From DATHSY01 sp046729855 (lineage in GTDB: Bacteria > Actinomycetota > UBA4738 > HRBIN12), in assembly GCA_046729855.1 (NCBI GenBank), contig JBKPHM010000020.1, positions 1-36,827 of the forward strand: DNA of 36,827 bases, given 5' to 3'. A program made the translations under genes and the position numbers. This document shows positions 16,547 to 24,674 of the stretch, one piece after another. The notes below the pieces were generated by a model. It saw nothing but the letters and a program-made list of their open reading frames with translations. It searched no databases and had not been told where the DNA came from. Position 1 is the stretch's first letter. The number at the start of each line of letters is the position of its first letter.

Positions 16547-17157
16547 GGTTCCTCCCCCGGATGATGGTCGGTCTGGCACTCGCGGCGACGCTCGTCGACT
16601 GCGAGGGCGACGGTGCCGCCGATGTCGGACGCGCCCGCGATGCGGTCACGCCCCGCGAGACGGCATCCGCAACCGAGACGCCGCCGGGCCAGACGTACCG
16701 CGACAACGGCGTGAGGTTCACGTACCCGAAACGCTGGGACGAGTTCACGGTCACGGAGACGTCCGCCTCTTCCGGCAACGAGCTGTGGAACCAGACGATC
16801 GGCATCGACGACGTCAACTTCGTCTCGGTGTCGGGCTACGAGATCGAGCTCGACGTCACGCAGGACAACATCGACGAGCAGGCCGACCCGGTCGGCCGGC
16901 AGATGGGATCCGTGTTCGCGCAGGCGGGGGGCGAACTCGTGAGCGGCCCGGACATCACGACGGTGGCCGGACTTCCGGCGCTCACGTTCGTCGGCACCGC
17001 CGTGAACCCGAGCGGCGAGGACGTTGGGAGCCGGCTGGTCCTCGCGTTCGACGGGACGATCGAGTACTTCGTCAACTGTCAGTACGACGACGCCGGCGAG
17101 CGCCAGATCACCGACGGATGCGATCTGATCCTCTCCACGTTCGAGATCGCGGACTGA
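16543..17157 (+). CDS. Secreted protein with PsbP-like domain, last gene of the glc operon
   Basis: The 204-residue protein begins with a signal peptide (MRFLPRMMVGLALAATLVDC) ending in LVD-Cys20. Asp at -1 departs from the lipobox rule (Gly/Ala/Ser), so lipidation is doubtful, although the position is right. A Thr/Glu-rich linker (about 30-50) precedes a domain opening YRDNGVRFTYPKRWDEF, the beginning seen in PsbP/LpqN-like secreted proteins. A Cys pair (NCQYDD...DGCDL) sits near the C-terminus. It starts on ATGA overlapping glcF, so it is co-translated, but no link to glycolate oxidation is known. Confidence 0.8.
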   Translation: MRFLPRMMVGLALAATLVDCEGDGAADVGRARDAVTPRETASATETPPGQTYRDNGVRFTYPKRWDEFTVTETSASSGNELWNQTIGIDDVNFVSVSGYEIELDVTQDNIDEQADPVGRQMGSVFAQAGGELVSGPDITTVAGLPALTFVGTAVNPSGEDVGSRLVLAFDGTIEYFVNCQYDDAGERQITDGCDLILSTFEIAD

Positions 17158-17190
17158 AGGCATTGCGCGTCGCCGATCGCTGGTTCGAAC

Positions 17191-17224
17191 GGCGCGACGT
17201 CGCTCGACGAATACCTGTCGCGCC
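17191..17224. terminator. Possible hairpin between convergent glc and cox-type operons
   Basis: GGCGCGAC (17191-17198) and GTCGCGCC (17217-17224) are exact inverted repeats around an 18-nt loop, midway between two convergent stop codons. There is no T-run, so factor-independent termination is only possible. Confidence 0.3.
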
Positions 17225-17268
17225 GCGGCTGAGGCCGAGCGACCGGGCGAGGAGGAGGCCGGGCAGCT

Positions 17269-18429
17269 TCAGCCGCCGAGGACGCGGGCGAGGTCTTCGA
17301 GGCTCTCGAGGTTGTGGCCGGGGAGGAAGTCGTCGATCGAGGGCAACGCGGCCGCCATGCCGCGCGCGAGCGGCTCGTAACGAGGGCTTCCCTTGAGCGG
17401 GTTGACCCAGACGACACGGTGGGCGAGGCGCCGGAGCCGGCGCATCTGCGCCTGGAGAAGGGCCGGATCGCCACGTTCGAGGCCATCGGAGCAGAGCACG
17501 ACGACCGCGCCTCGGACCGCCGCTCGTTGACTCCATCCGTCGAGCAGCTCCTTCAGTGAGGCGCCGATCCGCGTGCCGCCCTCCCAGTCGGCGACGAGCC
17601 GCCCGACCTCGTGGAGCGCCCGGTCCGGGTCCTTCGTGCGAAGGGTGCGGGTGACGTGCGTGAGCCGCGTCCCGAAGCAGAAGACCTCGACCTTCCTCCC
17701 CGCCGCCATCGCGGCGTATGCGAACTGCATCAGCGCGCGCGCGTACGGCGCCATCGACCCCGACACGTCGAGGATCAGCACGAGCGGCCGCGACTTCGTC
17801 GCGCGCTCGCGCCAGGCCCGGTGGAACGGCTCGCCGTGGGTGCGGATGGAGCGCCGGAGCGTTCGCTTCACATCGAAGCGGCCGCCGGTCGGCGACGGCC
17901 GCAGCCGCCGCGTGCGCCGCCTCGGCACACGCACGGCGAGCTCGCGCACGAGCCGTTCCACGCGCGCCCGCTCCTCGAGGGACAGATCGGCGAACGACTT
18001 CGCGCGGAGCACCTCGACGGCGCTCGCCACGATCCTGATCGACGCGTCTCCCTCGGACGCCTCGCCCTCGTCGGCGCCGCGCCACTTGGCCACCCGCCCG
18101 CTGTCGCGCGCATCCACGCCGTAGGCGTCCGCCTCCACCTCTGACCCACGAGCCTCGTCCCCCAGCGTCGCCGGAAGCTCCAGCTCGATCCGGATGCCGG
18201 TGCGGAAGTACGCGTCGAACGCGTCGTCAAACGCCTCGACGTCCTCGGGACGAGAGAGCAGCGTCGCGCGCCCCGCCCAGTACAGGTCGTCGCGCGTCAC
18301 CGGCCCGAGCGTCGCGACCGCACGCGTGAAGGTCACGATCCGCCCCGTTCCGACCGCGAGACCGCGGGCGCGCAGCTCGCGCCCGAAGCCGGTCAGGCGG
18401 GCGACGCCGTCCGGCTCACTCGTCTCCAT
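17269..18429 (-). CDS. CoxE-like VWA domain protein
   Basis: This 386-residue protein belongs to the CoxE family of von Willebrand factor A proteins, which act with a MoxR-type AAA+ ATPase in maturing molybdenum hydroxylases. The N-terminal region (residues 1-90) has the usual helical TGFGRELRARGLAVGTGR start. The middle is acidic and then Arg-rich (VPRRRTRRLRPSPTGGRFD). The VWA domain begins about residue 212 with the MIDAS motif LILDVSGSMAPY, and later has FCFGTRLTH and the Asp in VVLCSDGLERGD, so the metal site is complete. Its start overlaps the end of the AAA+ gene by 14 nt. Function is inferred from the CoxD/CoxE pairing. Confidence 0.92.
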   Translation of the reverse strand: METSEPDGVARLTGFGRELRARGLAVGTGRIVTFTRAVATLGPVTRDDLYWAGRATLLSRPEDVEAFDDAFDAYFRTGIRIELELPATLGDEARGSEVEADAYGVDARDSGRVAKWRGADEGEASEGDASIRIVASAVEVLRAKSFADLSLEERARVERLVRELAVRVPRRRTRRLRPSPTGGRFDVKRTLRRSIRTHGEPFHRAWRERATKSRPLVLILDVSGSMAPYARALMQFAYAAMAAGRKVEVFCFGTRLTHVTRTLRTKDPDRALHEVGRLVADWEGGTRIGASLKELLDGWSQRAAVRGAVVVLCSDGLERGDPALLQAQMRRLRRLAHRVVWVNPLKGSPRYEPLARGMAAALPSIDDFLPGHNLESLEDLARVLGG

Positions 18430-19297
18430 CGCCGACGACCTCGGCGAGCCTGGCGGTCGCGAGCTGCTGGTCCTCGTGGTCCTTCAGGACCGCGCCGAGC
18501 GTCGCCGCCGCCGTCGCCTCGTCCAGACGCTCGACGCCCAGGAACGAGGCGGCGTTGGCCCAGTCGATCGTCTCGGCGACCCCCGGCCGCTTCGCGATGT
18601 CGAACGACCGCAGGCGCATGACCGCGCTCGCGACGTCGCGCGCCAGCGCCTCCGACACCTCCGGCGCGCGAGCGCGGACGATGTCGACCTCCCGTTCGAG
18701 CGACGGGTGATCGATCCAGTGGTACAGGCACCGCCGCTTCAGGGCGTCGTGGAGCTCGCGGGTGCGGTTGGACGTCACGACGACGACCGGCGGCTCCTCG
18801 GCCGCGACGCGGCCGATCTCCGGGATCGTCACCGCGAACTCCGAGAGGATCTCCAACAGGAACGCCTCGAACTCGTCGTCGGCGCGATCGAGCTCGTCGA
18901 CCAGCAGGACAGCCCTTGCCCCGGCGCGGATCGCCTCGAGCAGCGGCCGCTCGACCAGGTACTCGGGGCCGAAGAGGTCCTCGACGTGCGTCTCCGCCGT
19001 CACGTCCTGCATCGCGCGCACCGCGATCAGCTGGCGCGAGTAGTTCCACTCGTACAGCGCCTGCGACGCGTCGATGCCCTCGTAGCACTGAAGCCGGATG
19101 AGGTCACGACCGAGGAGCTCGGCCAGCACCTTCGCGACCTCGGTCTTGCCCACGCCGGCCTCGCCCTCGAGGAGCAGCGGCTTGTCTAGCGACACCGCGA
19201 GGTAGATCGCGGTTGCGAGCCCACGGTCCGCCAGGTACCGGTGACCGCGGAGCGCCCCCTGAAGCTCGTCGACGGTCGCGAACGGAAGCCGAGACAC
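18416..19297 (-). CDS. MoxR-family AAA+ ATPase (CoxD-like)
   Basis: The 293-residue MoxR ATPase has Walker A GEAGVGKTE (residues 45-53), Walker B VLLVDELDRAD (about 130-140) and sensor 1 VVVTSNRTREL. In Oligotropha, CoxD helps assemble the CuSMo centre; here it presumably acts with the VWA protein on the adjacent molybdoenzyme. GTG 19297 is supported by a TACGCT box only 6 nt upstream and by the family N-terminus (FATVDELQGALRGHRYLADRG). Its first 112 nt overlap the C-terminal extension of the doxX frame in another reading frame, which is unusual and discussed with doxX. Confidence 0.93.
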   Translation of the reverse strand: MSRLPFATVDELQGALRGHRYLADRGLATAIYLAVSLDKPLLLEGEAGVGKTEVAKVLAELLGRDLIRLQCYEGIDASQALYEWNYSRQLIAVRAMQDVTAETHVEDLFGPEYLVERPLLEAIRAGARAVLLVDELDRADDEFEAFLLEILSEFAVTIPEIGRVAAEEPPVVVVTSNRTRELHDALKRRCLYHWIDHPSLEREVDIVRARAPEVSEALARDVASAVMRLRSFDIAKRPGVAETIDWANAASFLGVERLDEATAAATLGAVLKDHEDQQLATARLAEVVGDGDE

Positions 19298-19920
19298 GCC
19301 GTCAGCGTACCCGGCGGGCGACCCTCCGGTTCTCTAGGCCGGTTCTCTAGGCCGGTTCTCTGGGCCGGTTCTCTGGGCCGGTTCTCTAGGCCGCCCCGGT
19401 GTTCCTCCTCGCCCTCGCCGAACCCCAGCGCAGTCGGTCGCTCGCGTCCGAGGAACGAGACGATGGCGCCGGCGCCCACGCCGACCGCAACCACGAAGAA
19501 CCCGGTGGCGAGGCCGCGCCAGTCGAGCCCCGCGACGGCGTCGAGCGAGATCCGGCCGGGTCCGGTGAAGCTCAGGCAGGCGGCCGCCGCCATCAGCGCC
19601 AGCGGGAACTCGATCCCGCCGTTCGTGTTCCAGAAGCCCCTCGGAACGTGGACCGTCACGATCGCGGCGGTCATCATCCCGATGATCGCCGCGGCGCCGA
19701 ACGGGGTTACCAGGCCCAGCAGGACGAGCAGCCCGCCGAAGAACTCGGCGACGCCGGCGAGCACGGCCAGCGCCCCGGCGCCCCGGAAGCCGAGCGAGGC
19801 GACCATCCGCTCGGTTCCGCGGCGGCCACCGCCGCCGAACAGCCCGAAGAGTTTCTGCGCCCCATGTCCGATGAAGATCACGCCGATCACCAGGCGGAGG
19901 ATCAGCAGGCCGAACGCCAT
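19186..19920 (-). CDS. DoxX family membrane protein with repeat-encoded C-terminal extension
   Basis: Residues 1 to about 160 are a normal DoxX protein (four TMs; RLVIGVIFIGHGAQKLFGLFGG at the start, then FFGGLLVLLGLVTPFGA and GRISLDAVAG). DoxX-like proteins are small membrane proteins linked to quinone/thiol redox or oxidative stress. The ATG at 19920 has GGAGG 8 nt upstream; GTG 19929 is an alternative. After an acidic linker the frame enters five copies of a 13-bp repeat, encoding LENRPREP...LENRPREP, and runs on into the moxR gene, ending 112 nt inside it. The last 80 or so residues have no DoxX counterpart and look acquired by loss of the original stop. Where translation really ends is uncertain. 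Confidence 0.8.
   Translation of the reverse strand: MAFGLLILRLVIGVIFIGHGAQKLFGLFGGGGRRGTERMVASLGFRGAGALAVLAGVAEFFGGLLVLLGLVTPFGAAAIIGMMTAAIVTVHVPRGFWNTNGGIEFPLALMAAAACLSFTGPGRISLDAVAGLDWRGLATGFFVVAVGVGAGAIVSFLGRERPTALGFGEGEEEHRGGLENRPREPAQRTGLENRPREPEGRPPGTLTACLGFRSRPSTSFRGRSAVTGTWRTVGSQPRSTSRCR
19304..19309 (-). promoter_or_regulatory. Candidate -10 box (TACGCT) for the moxR-type gene
   Basis: On the minus strand TACGCT ends 6 nt before GTG 19297, the same spacing as at the macro-domain gene. It lies between the 13-bp repeats and the start codon and would let the AAA+/VWA pair be transcribed apart from doxX. Confidence 0.42.
19328..19392. repeat. 13-bp tandem repeat, five units
   Basis: Five head-to-tail units GGTTCTCTAGGCC run without gaps: units 1, 2 and 5 have TAGG and units 3 and 4 have TGGG at the same place. 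The array lies in the 3' part of doxX. Because 13 is not a multiple of three, any gain or loss of a unit changes the reading frame downstream. Confidence 0.95.
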
Positions 19921-19992
19921 CGAGACCACCTCCGATCGAGGAGCGATCGCGTCAGCCCGCGTACGTACCCGGCGCAGCCGACCGGAAACGGG

Positions 19993-20898
19993 CTACAGGC
20001 CCTGCGACGGCTGCTGCACCATCGTCGGCGGCAGGGGGACTCGGATGCCGTTGCTGCTCAGCGCCGCAGAGATCCGCTCGCGAAGCCTACGCTCGGTGTC
20101 CCATCGCTTCGAGGGCCGCGTTTCCGCGACCACACGAAGCACCTGCGCGTACTCCGCCGGGGTCTCGACACCCAGGATCGACGGCCCCTCCATGATCCAG
20201 TCACGCATCTCTGAGTTCATCCGAAAGTCCTCGAATGTGTCTTCCAGGATCGAGCGAACGCGCTCCAGGTCCTCGCCGTACGCGACGCGCACGTCGACGA
20301 TCGCGCGCGCCCACCCTCGCGACTTGTTGCTGACGAACAGGATGTTGCCGTTGGGCACGACGTTGAGCGTTCCGTCGAACGCGCGAAGCATCGTCACGCG
20401 AAACGAGAGCGCCTCGACCTTCCCGCCGACCTGACCTCCGCTCGTCTGGACGTCGACGATGTCACCCACGCCGAACTGGTTCTCTAGCAGAATGAAGAAC
20501 CCCGAAAGCCCGTCTCGAACGAGGGACTGTGCGCCGAACCCGAGCGCCACGCCCGCCACGCCAGCGCTCGCGAGCAGCGGTCCCAGGTCGACGCCGATAT
20601 TGGCGAGCAACAGCAGAACCGCGATCGTCCAAATGACGACGACGACCGCCGTCGACACGGCGCGCGTCAGCGTCGCGGCACGTTGGAGGTTGGCGTCCTG
20701 CGTCAGGCTCGGTGATCCCGATAGCTTCCGTTCGAAGCGGCGGACGAACACGCGGGAGAGCATCGTGACGACGACCGCGGCGACGACGACCGCGATGACG
20801 AAAACCGTGTCCTCGATCTTCCACTCGAACTTCTTGGGATCGAGCTGTGCAAGGACGGTGAGCATCGGGCCTTCAGTCAATAGGCCCGACACGCACAT
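19993..20898 (-). CDS. Small-conductance mechanosensitive channel (MscS family)
   Basis: This 301-residue channel has TM segments at about 31-50 and 81-102. The pore helix follows (LLASAGVAGVALGFGAQSLVRD, the Gly/Ala-rich TM3), and then the beta domain (GFFILLENQFGVGDIVDV...VTMLRAFDGTLNVVPNG), both diagnostic. It opens under membrane tension to relieve osmotic shock. The start is uncertain: ATG 20898 has AGGG 9 nt before it, TTG 20904 and ATG 20865 are alternatives, and all lie before TM1. It begins about 14 nt after the coxM stop and seems cotranscribed with it, although channels are not part of known Cox systems. Confidence 0.9.
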   Translation of the reverse strand: MCVSGLLTEGPMLTVLAQLDPKKFEWKIEDTVFVIAVVVAAVVVTMLSRVFVRRFERKLSGSPSLTQDANLQRAATLTRAVSTAVVVVIWTIAVLLLLANIGVDLGPLLASAGVAGVALGFGAQSLVRDGLSGFFILLENQFGVGDIVDVQTSGGQVGGKVEALSFRVTMLRAFDGTLNVVPNGNILFVSNKSRGWARAIVDVRVAYGEDLERVRSILEDTFEDFRMNSEMRDWIMEGPSILGVETPAEYAQVLRVVAETRPSKRWDTERRLRERISAALSSNGIRVPLPPTMVQQPSQGL

Positions 20899-20912
20899 CG
20901 TCAACGACCCTG

Positions 20913-21743
20913 CTAGCGGCGCATCGCCTCCTCGATCGCTCGCCGGACGAGCACCTTGGCGAGCTCACGACGGTATTCCCCGCTGCCGAACGTGTCGGTC
21001 GGCGGGCTGGTGCCCTCGTCCGCACGTTGCGCGGCCGTCGGCGGGTCAGCCCCGCCGGCCAGGGCCTGCTCGACGGCCGACGCCCGGAGCGGCCGGTCGC
21101 CCATGTTGGCGAGCGCGATCGCCGGGCCGGTGCCGTTCGCCGCCAGCGCTGCGACGCCGACGAGCGCCCAGTCCTGTGCGCGCCTCGCGAACTTGATGAA
21201 GCTCCAGCCGCGCCCCTTGGTCACCGGCACACGGATCTCGGCCAGGACCTCGTCCGGAGCGAGATCCGGCTCGAACAGTCCCTTGAAGAAGTCGGTCGCC
21301 GGGACGACGCGCGACGACCCACCCGGTCCACGGACCGTCATCGTGGCGCCCAGCGCCAGCAGCACGGCCGGCATGTCAGACGCCGGGTCCGCGTGCGCGA
21401 CCGAACCACCGATCGTGCCCACGTGCCGGACCTGTGGATCGCCGATCTGCACCGCGGCAAACGGGACGATCGGGCACAGGTCCTGCAACACCTCGCTGTT
21501 CGCGACGTCGTGATGCCGCGTCAGCGCGCCGATCGCCACCTCGTCGTCGTCCTGGCGAATGTACGAGAGATCGCGGATCCTCCCGATGTCGACCAGCATC
21601 GACGGACGCGCGAGGCGCAGACGCATCAGGGGGAGCAGCGAATGCCCGCCCGCGAGGATCTTCGCTTCGTCATTCGCGGAGAGCAGCTCGATCGCCTGAT
21701 CGACCGTCTCCGCCCTCGCGTAGTCGAACGGCGCCGGGATCAT
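20913..21743 (-). CDS. coxM: Molybdenum hydroxylase FAD subunit (CoxM-like)
   Basis: The 276-residue medium subunit binds FAD and passes electrons from the Fe-S subunit to an acceptor. FAD motifs are AGGHSLLP (residues 31-38) and TIGGSVAHADPASD (110-123), followed by the CO-dehydrogenase flavoprotein C-terminal domain from about 170 (GWSFIKFARRAQDWALVGVAA). Length matches CoxM (about 288). It overlaps the coxL stop by 4 nt (ATGA). The symbol denotes family only, because the enzyme is not a proven CO dehydrogenase. Confidence 0.93.
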   Translation of the reverse strand: MIPAPFDYARAETVDQAIELLSANDEAKILAGGHSLLPLMRLRLARPSMLVDIGRIRDLSYIRQDDDEVAIGALTRHHDVANSEVLQDLCPIVPFAAVQIGDPQVRHVGTIGGSVAHADPASDMPAVLLALGATMTVRGPGGSSRVVPATDFFKGLFEPDLAPDEVLAEIRVPVTKGRGWSFIKFARRAQDWALVGVAALAANGTGPAIALANMGDRPLRASAVEQALAGGADPPTAAQRADEGTSPPTDTFGSGEYRRELAKVLVRRAIEEAMRR

Positions 21744-24103
21744 GCCGCACCTCCCTTCGCCCGACGGATCGCTCTCCAGACGTTCTCGGGTGTGGCCGGT
21801 CGCTCGACCTGCTTCACGCCGAGGTGTGACAGCGCGTCAACGACGGCGTTCAGGACGGCCGGCGGAGACGCGATCGTTCCCGTCTCCCCTACGCCCTTGA
21901 TCCCGAGCTCGGTCGTCGTCGAGGGGGTGACGTGACTCCCGGTGACGATCGAGGGGACCTCCGACGCCGCCGGGACCGCGTAGGAGCTCATGTTCGAGCT
22001 CAGCAGCTGAGCGTTCTCGTCGTAGACCGCCTCCTCGAACAGGGCTTCGGCGATCCCCTGCACGACCCCTCCGACCACCTGCCCCTCGACGATCTGGGGG
22101 TTGACGATGGGCCCCACGTCGTCGACGGCGATGTACCTGACCACCTCGACGTCGCCGGTCTCGGTATCGACCTCGACGGCGCAGATGTGCGTCCCGAACG
22201 GGAAGACGAGATTCTGCGGGTCGAAGAACGCGGACTCCTCTAGTCCGGGCTCCATGCCTTCGGGCAGGTTGTGGCCCCGCCAAGCCGAGAAGGCCAGCTG
22301 CGGGATCGTCTTGCTCACAGCCGGGGCCCCGCGTACGAAGAACGCGCCCGCCTCGTACGCCAGGTCGCTCGCCGCTACCTCGAGCTCGTGCGCCGCGATC
22401 TTCCTCGCCTTGTCGATCACCTTCCCTGCGGCCCGGTGGACGGCCGGCGTGCCGACAGCGGCGCTCCGACTGCCGTACGTGTCCCAGCCGCTGGGGGCGA
22501 TGTCGGTGTCGCCGAACAGGACCTCTACATCATCCAGGGCAACGCCAAGGGCATCGGAGACGACCTGCGCATACGTCGTCTCGTTGCCCTGCCCGTGGGG
22601 CGTCGTGCCCACGACGACGACGACCTTGCCCGTGGGATGGCAACGGATCGTCGCGGCCTCCCAACCACCCCCCGCGTACTTGAGCACACCGCCGATGACC
22701 TTGGACGGGCCCCACCCGCAGTTCTCGAGGTAGGTGGAGAAGCCGATCCCCAGCTGCTTCGCCTCGCCGCTCTCGCGACGGGCCTGCTGCTCCTTGCGGG
22801 CCTGTTCGTAGTCGAACAACTCCAGCGCCCTGTCGAGCGTCGCAGCGTAATTGCCGGAGTCGATCATCAGGCCACCGATCGAGGCGGTCGGCTCAGAAAA
22901 GGGAGGCACGAAGTTGAGCCGCCGGACCTCGACGGGATCCTTGCCAACCCGTCTGGCCAGTGCGTCGATCGCCCGTTCGATCGCGTTGGTCGCCTCGGGC
23001 CGACCCGCGCCACGGTACGCGTCCACCGGGGTCGTGTTGGTGAAGACGCCGGTGATCTCGATGTGGTACGCCTGGCCTCCGTAACATCCGCAGTACAGGA
23101 AGCCGCCGAGCACCGGCGTCCCGGGCGCGATGATCCGCAGGTAGGCGCCCATGTTGGCCAGGACGTGGGCGCGGTAGCCCCGGATCTTCCCGTCTTGATC
23201 GGCGGCGATCTCCATCACCTGGACCTGATCGCGTCCGTGGTGCGTCGCGAGGTACCCCTCCGATCGAGACTCCGTCCACTTGATCGGGCGACCGAGCCGC
23301 CGGGCGAGCTCGAGCGCGAGCGCCTCCTCCGGGTACACCTGGAGCTTGGAGCCGAACCCTCCCCCGACGCGCGGCGCGATGATCCTGAGCTTCGACTCCG
23401 GGATCCCGGTCGCGATCGCCATCGCCGTGCGGACGATGTGCGGGATCTGGGTGGACGTCCACATCGTGAACTGCCCGGATGCGGGGTTGGGGTCCACCAG
23501 GATCGCACGCGGTTCCATGGCGTTCGGGACCTGGCGCTGGACGCGGTACCGCTCCCTGACGACGACGGGGGCCTCTGCGAAGACTTTCTCGACGTCGCCG
23601 TTCGTGAGCCTCCACGTGTAGCAGCGGTTGGTGTCGAACTCCTCGTGCACCTGCGGAGCGCCTTCAGCCAGCGCCACCTCGACGTCCGCGACGGCCGGCA
23701 GCGGCTCGTAGTCGACCTCGACGGCCTCGGCCGCGTCGGCCGCGATGGCCCGGGACTCGGCCACCACGACGGCGACGCCGTCGCCCACGTACCGGGCCTT
23801 GTCCGTCGCCAGCGGGTGGTGGGGAGGGCTGTTGATGTCCTCCGTTACCGGCCACGCCATCAGCAACGGGCCCGCCCACTCCAAGTCGCGACCCGCGAAC
23901 GCCGCGACGACGCCGTCCATGGCGGTGGCCTTCGAGAGGTCGACCGACCTGATCCTCGCGTGCGCGAACGGGCTGCGGACGACCGCCATCCAGAGCATCC
24001 CGGGAACCGAGAGATCGTCGGTGTACCGGGCCCTTCCCGTCAGGAACTCGGGATCCTCCTTGCGCAGGACAGGACGCCCGACGGCCTTCTCCGTGACTGC
24101 CAT
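21740..24103 (-). CDS. coxL: Molybdenum hydroxylase large subunit (form II CoxL-like)
   Basis: This 787-residue subunit carries the molybdopterin cytosine dinucleotide active site. Visible elements are the N-terminal RKEDPEFLTGRARYTDDL, the Mo-site GGGFGSK (residues 247-253), the active-site loop AYRGAGR (362-368), a dinucleotide region TTPHGQGNETT, and the catalytic Glu740 in GVGETG. True CO dehydrogenases have AYxCSFR with the copper-binding cysteine; AYRGAGR defines 'form II' enzymes, whose substrates are mostly unknown (aldehydes, aromatics or purines are possible). The ATG at 24103 has GGGGAGG before it; the longer frame up to 24193 antedates the coxS stop and is rejected. It lies 11 nt after coxS. 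Confidence 0.95.
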   Translation of the reverse strand: MAVTEKAVGRPVLRKEDPEFLTGRARYTDDLSVPGMLWMAVVRSPFAHARIRSVDLSKATAMDGVVAAFAGRDLEWAGPLLMAWPVTEDINSPPHHPLATDKARYVGDGVAVVVAESRAIAADAAEAVEVDYEPLPAVADVEVALAEGAPQVHEEFDTNRCYTWRLTNGDVEKVFAEAPVVVRERYRVQRQVPNAMEPRAILVDPNPASGQFTMWTSTQIPHIVRTAMAIATGIPESKLRIIAPRVGGGFGSKLQVYPEEALALELARRLGRPIKWTESRSEGYLATHHGRDQVQVMEIAADQDGKIRGYRAHVLANMGAYLRIIAPGTPVLGGFLYCGCYGGQAYHIEITGVFTNTTPVDAYRGAGRPEATNAIERAIDALARRVGKDPVEVRRLNFVPPFSEPTASIGGLMIDSGNYAATLDRALELFDYEQARKEQQARRESGEAKQLGIGFSTYLENCGWGPSKVIGGVLKYAGGGWEAATIRCHPTGKVVVVVGTTPHGQGNETTYAQVVSDALGVALDDVEVLFGDTDIAPSGWDTYGSRSAAVGTPAVHRAAGKVIDKARKIAAHELEVAASDLAYEAGAFFVRGAPAVSKTIPQLAFSAWRGHNLPEGMEPGLEESAFFDPQNLVFPFGTHICAVEVDTETGDVEVVRYIAVDDVGPIVNPQIVEGQVVGGVVQGIAEALFEEAVYDENAQLLSSNMSSYAVPAASEVPSIVTGSHVTPSTTTELGIKGVGETGTIASPPAVLNAVVDALSHLGVKQVERPATPENVWRAIRRAKGGAA

Positions 24104-24114
24104 CTCGACCTCCC

Positions 24115-24591
24115 CTACGCCGTGACGCCGCCGATCTGCCCGGCGGCGTCGAGGATCGACTTCACGATGTTGTGGTAGCCGGTGCAGCGGCACAGGTTCC
24201 CCTCGAGCGCCAACCGGACCTCCTCCTCGGTCGGGCTCGGGTTCTCCCTCAGGTAGCTCTCAGCCGCCATGATCATGCCCGGCGTGCAGTACCCGCACTG
24301 CAGGCCGTGGTTGCGGTGGAACGCCTCTTGGAGCGGGTGCAACTCACCGTCGGTCGCCATCCCCTCGATCGTCGTGATCTCACGGCCGTCCGCCTGGACG
24401 GCGAGCATCGTGCACGACTTGACCGATTCGCCGTCGACCAGCACGGTGCATGCGCCGCACGAGGACGTGTCGCAACCGACGTTCGTTCCGGTGAGCCCGA
24501 GGTTCTCCCGGAGGAAGTACACGAGGAGCGTGCGAGGTTCGACGTCGGCCTCGCGCGGCATCCCGTTGACGGTCACCTGGACGCGCGTCAT
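24115..24591 (-). CDS. coxS: Molybdenum hydroxylase [2Fe-2S] subunit (CoxS-like)
   Basis: The 158-residue small subunit has a plant-type ferredoxin cluster ligated by Cys40, 45, 48 and 60 (VGCDTSSCGACTV...KSC). A second cluster uses Cys99, 102, 134 and 136 (LQCGYCTPG...LCRCTGYH). It shuttles electrons from the Mo centre to FAD. ATG 24591 is preceded by AAAGGGGG; the frame extends upstream, but that sequence has no family match. It opens the coxS-coxL-coxM order (SLM), whereas form I CO dehydrogenase operons are normally MSL, in agreement with the form II loop in the large subunit. Confidence 0.95.
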   Translation of the reverse strand: MTRVQVTVNGMPREADVEPRTLLVYFLRENLGLTGTNVGCDTSSCGACTVLVDGESVKSCTMLAVQADGREITTIEGMATDGELHPLQEAFHRNHGLQCGYCTPGMIMAAESYLRENPSPTEEEVRLALEGNLCRCTGYHNIVKSILDAAGQIGGVTA

Positions 24592-24624
24592 GCGGCCCCC
24601 TTTCCGCCGACGATGAGCGACCCG

Positions 24625-24630
24625 AGCGTA
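24625..24630 (-). promoter_or_regulatory. Candidate -10 box (TACGCT) for coxS
   Basis: The minus strand has TACGCT about 33 nt before ATG 24591, with a clear Shine-Dalgarno AAAGGGGG between. No -35 can be recognised. It would give the enzyme genes a promoter separate from the pilin-like genes. Confidence 0.3.
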
Positions 24631-24674
24631 ATCCCGACCGGGTGCTTCACGCGAATCGACCGACGGGACGGCCG

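Noticed and set aside
19328..19392. CRISPR array
   Set aside because: The units are contiguous 13-mers with no spacers and no cas genes nearby; it is a plain tandem repeat.
22271..24178. A 635-codon open frame on the plus strand opposite coxL
   Set aside because: Its predicted product is Arg/Asp/His-rich without domains, and the minus strand encodes a complete molybdenum hydroxylase subunit. Long antisense frames are expected at this GC content.
21740..24591. True (form I) aerobic CO dehydrogenase
   Set aside because: The active-site loop is AYRGAGR without the copper-binding cysteine of AYxCSFR, and the subunit order is S-L-M, not M-S-L.
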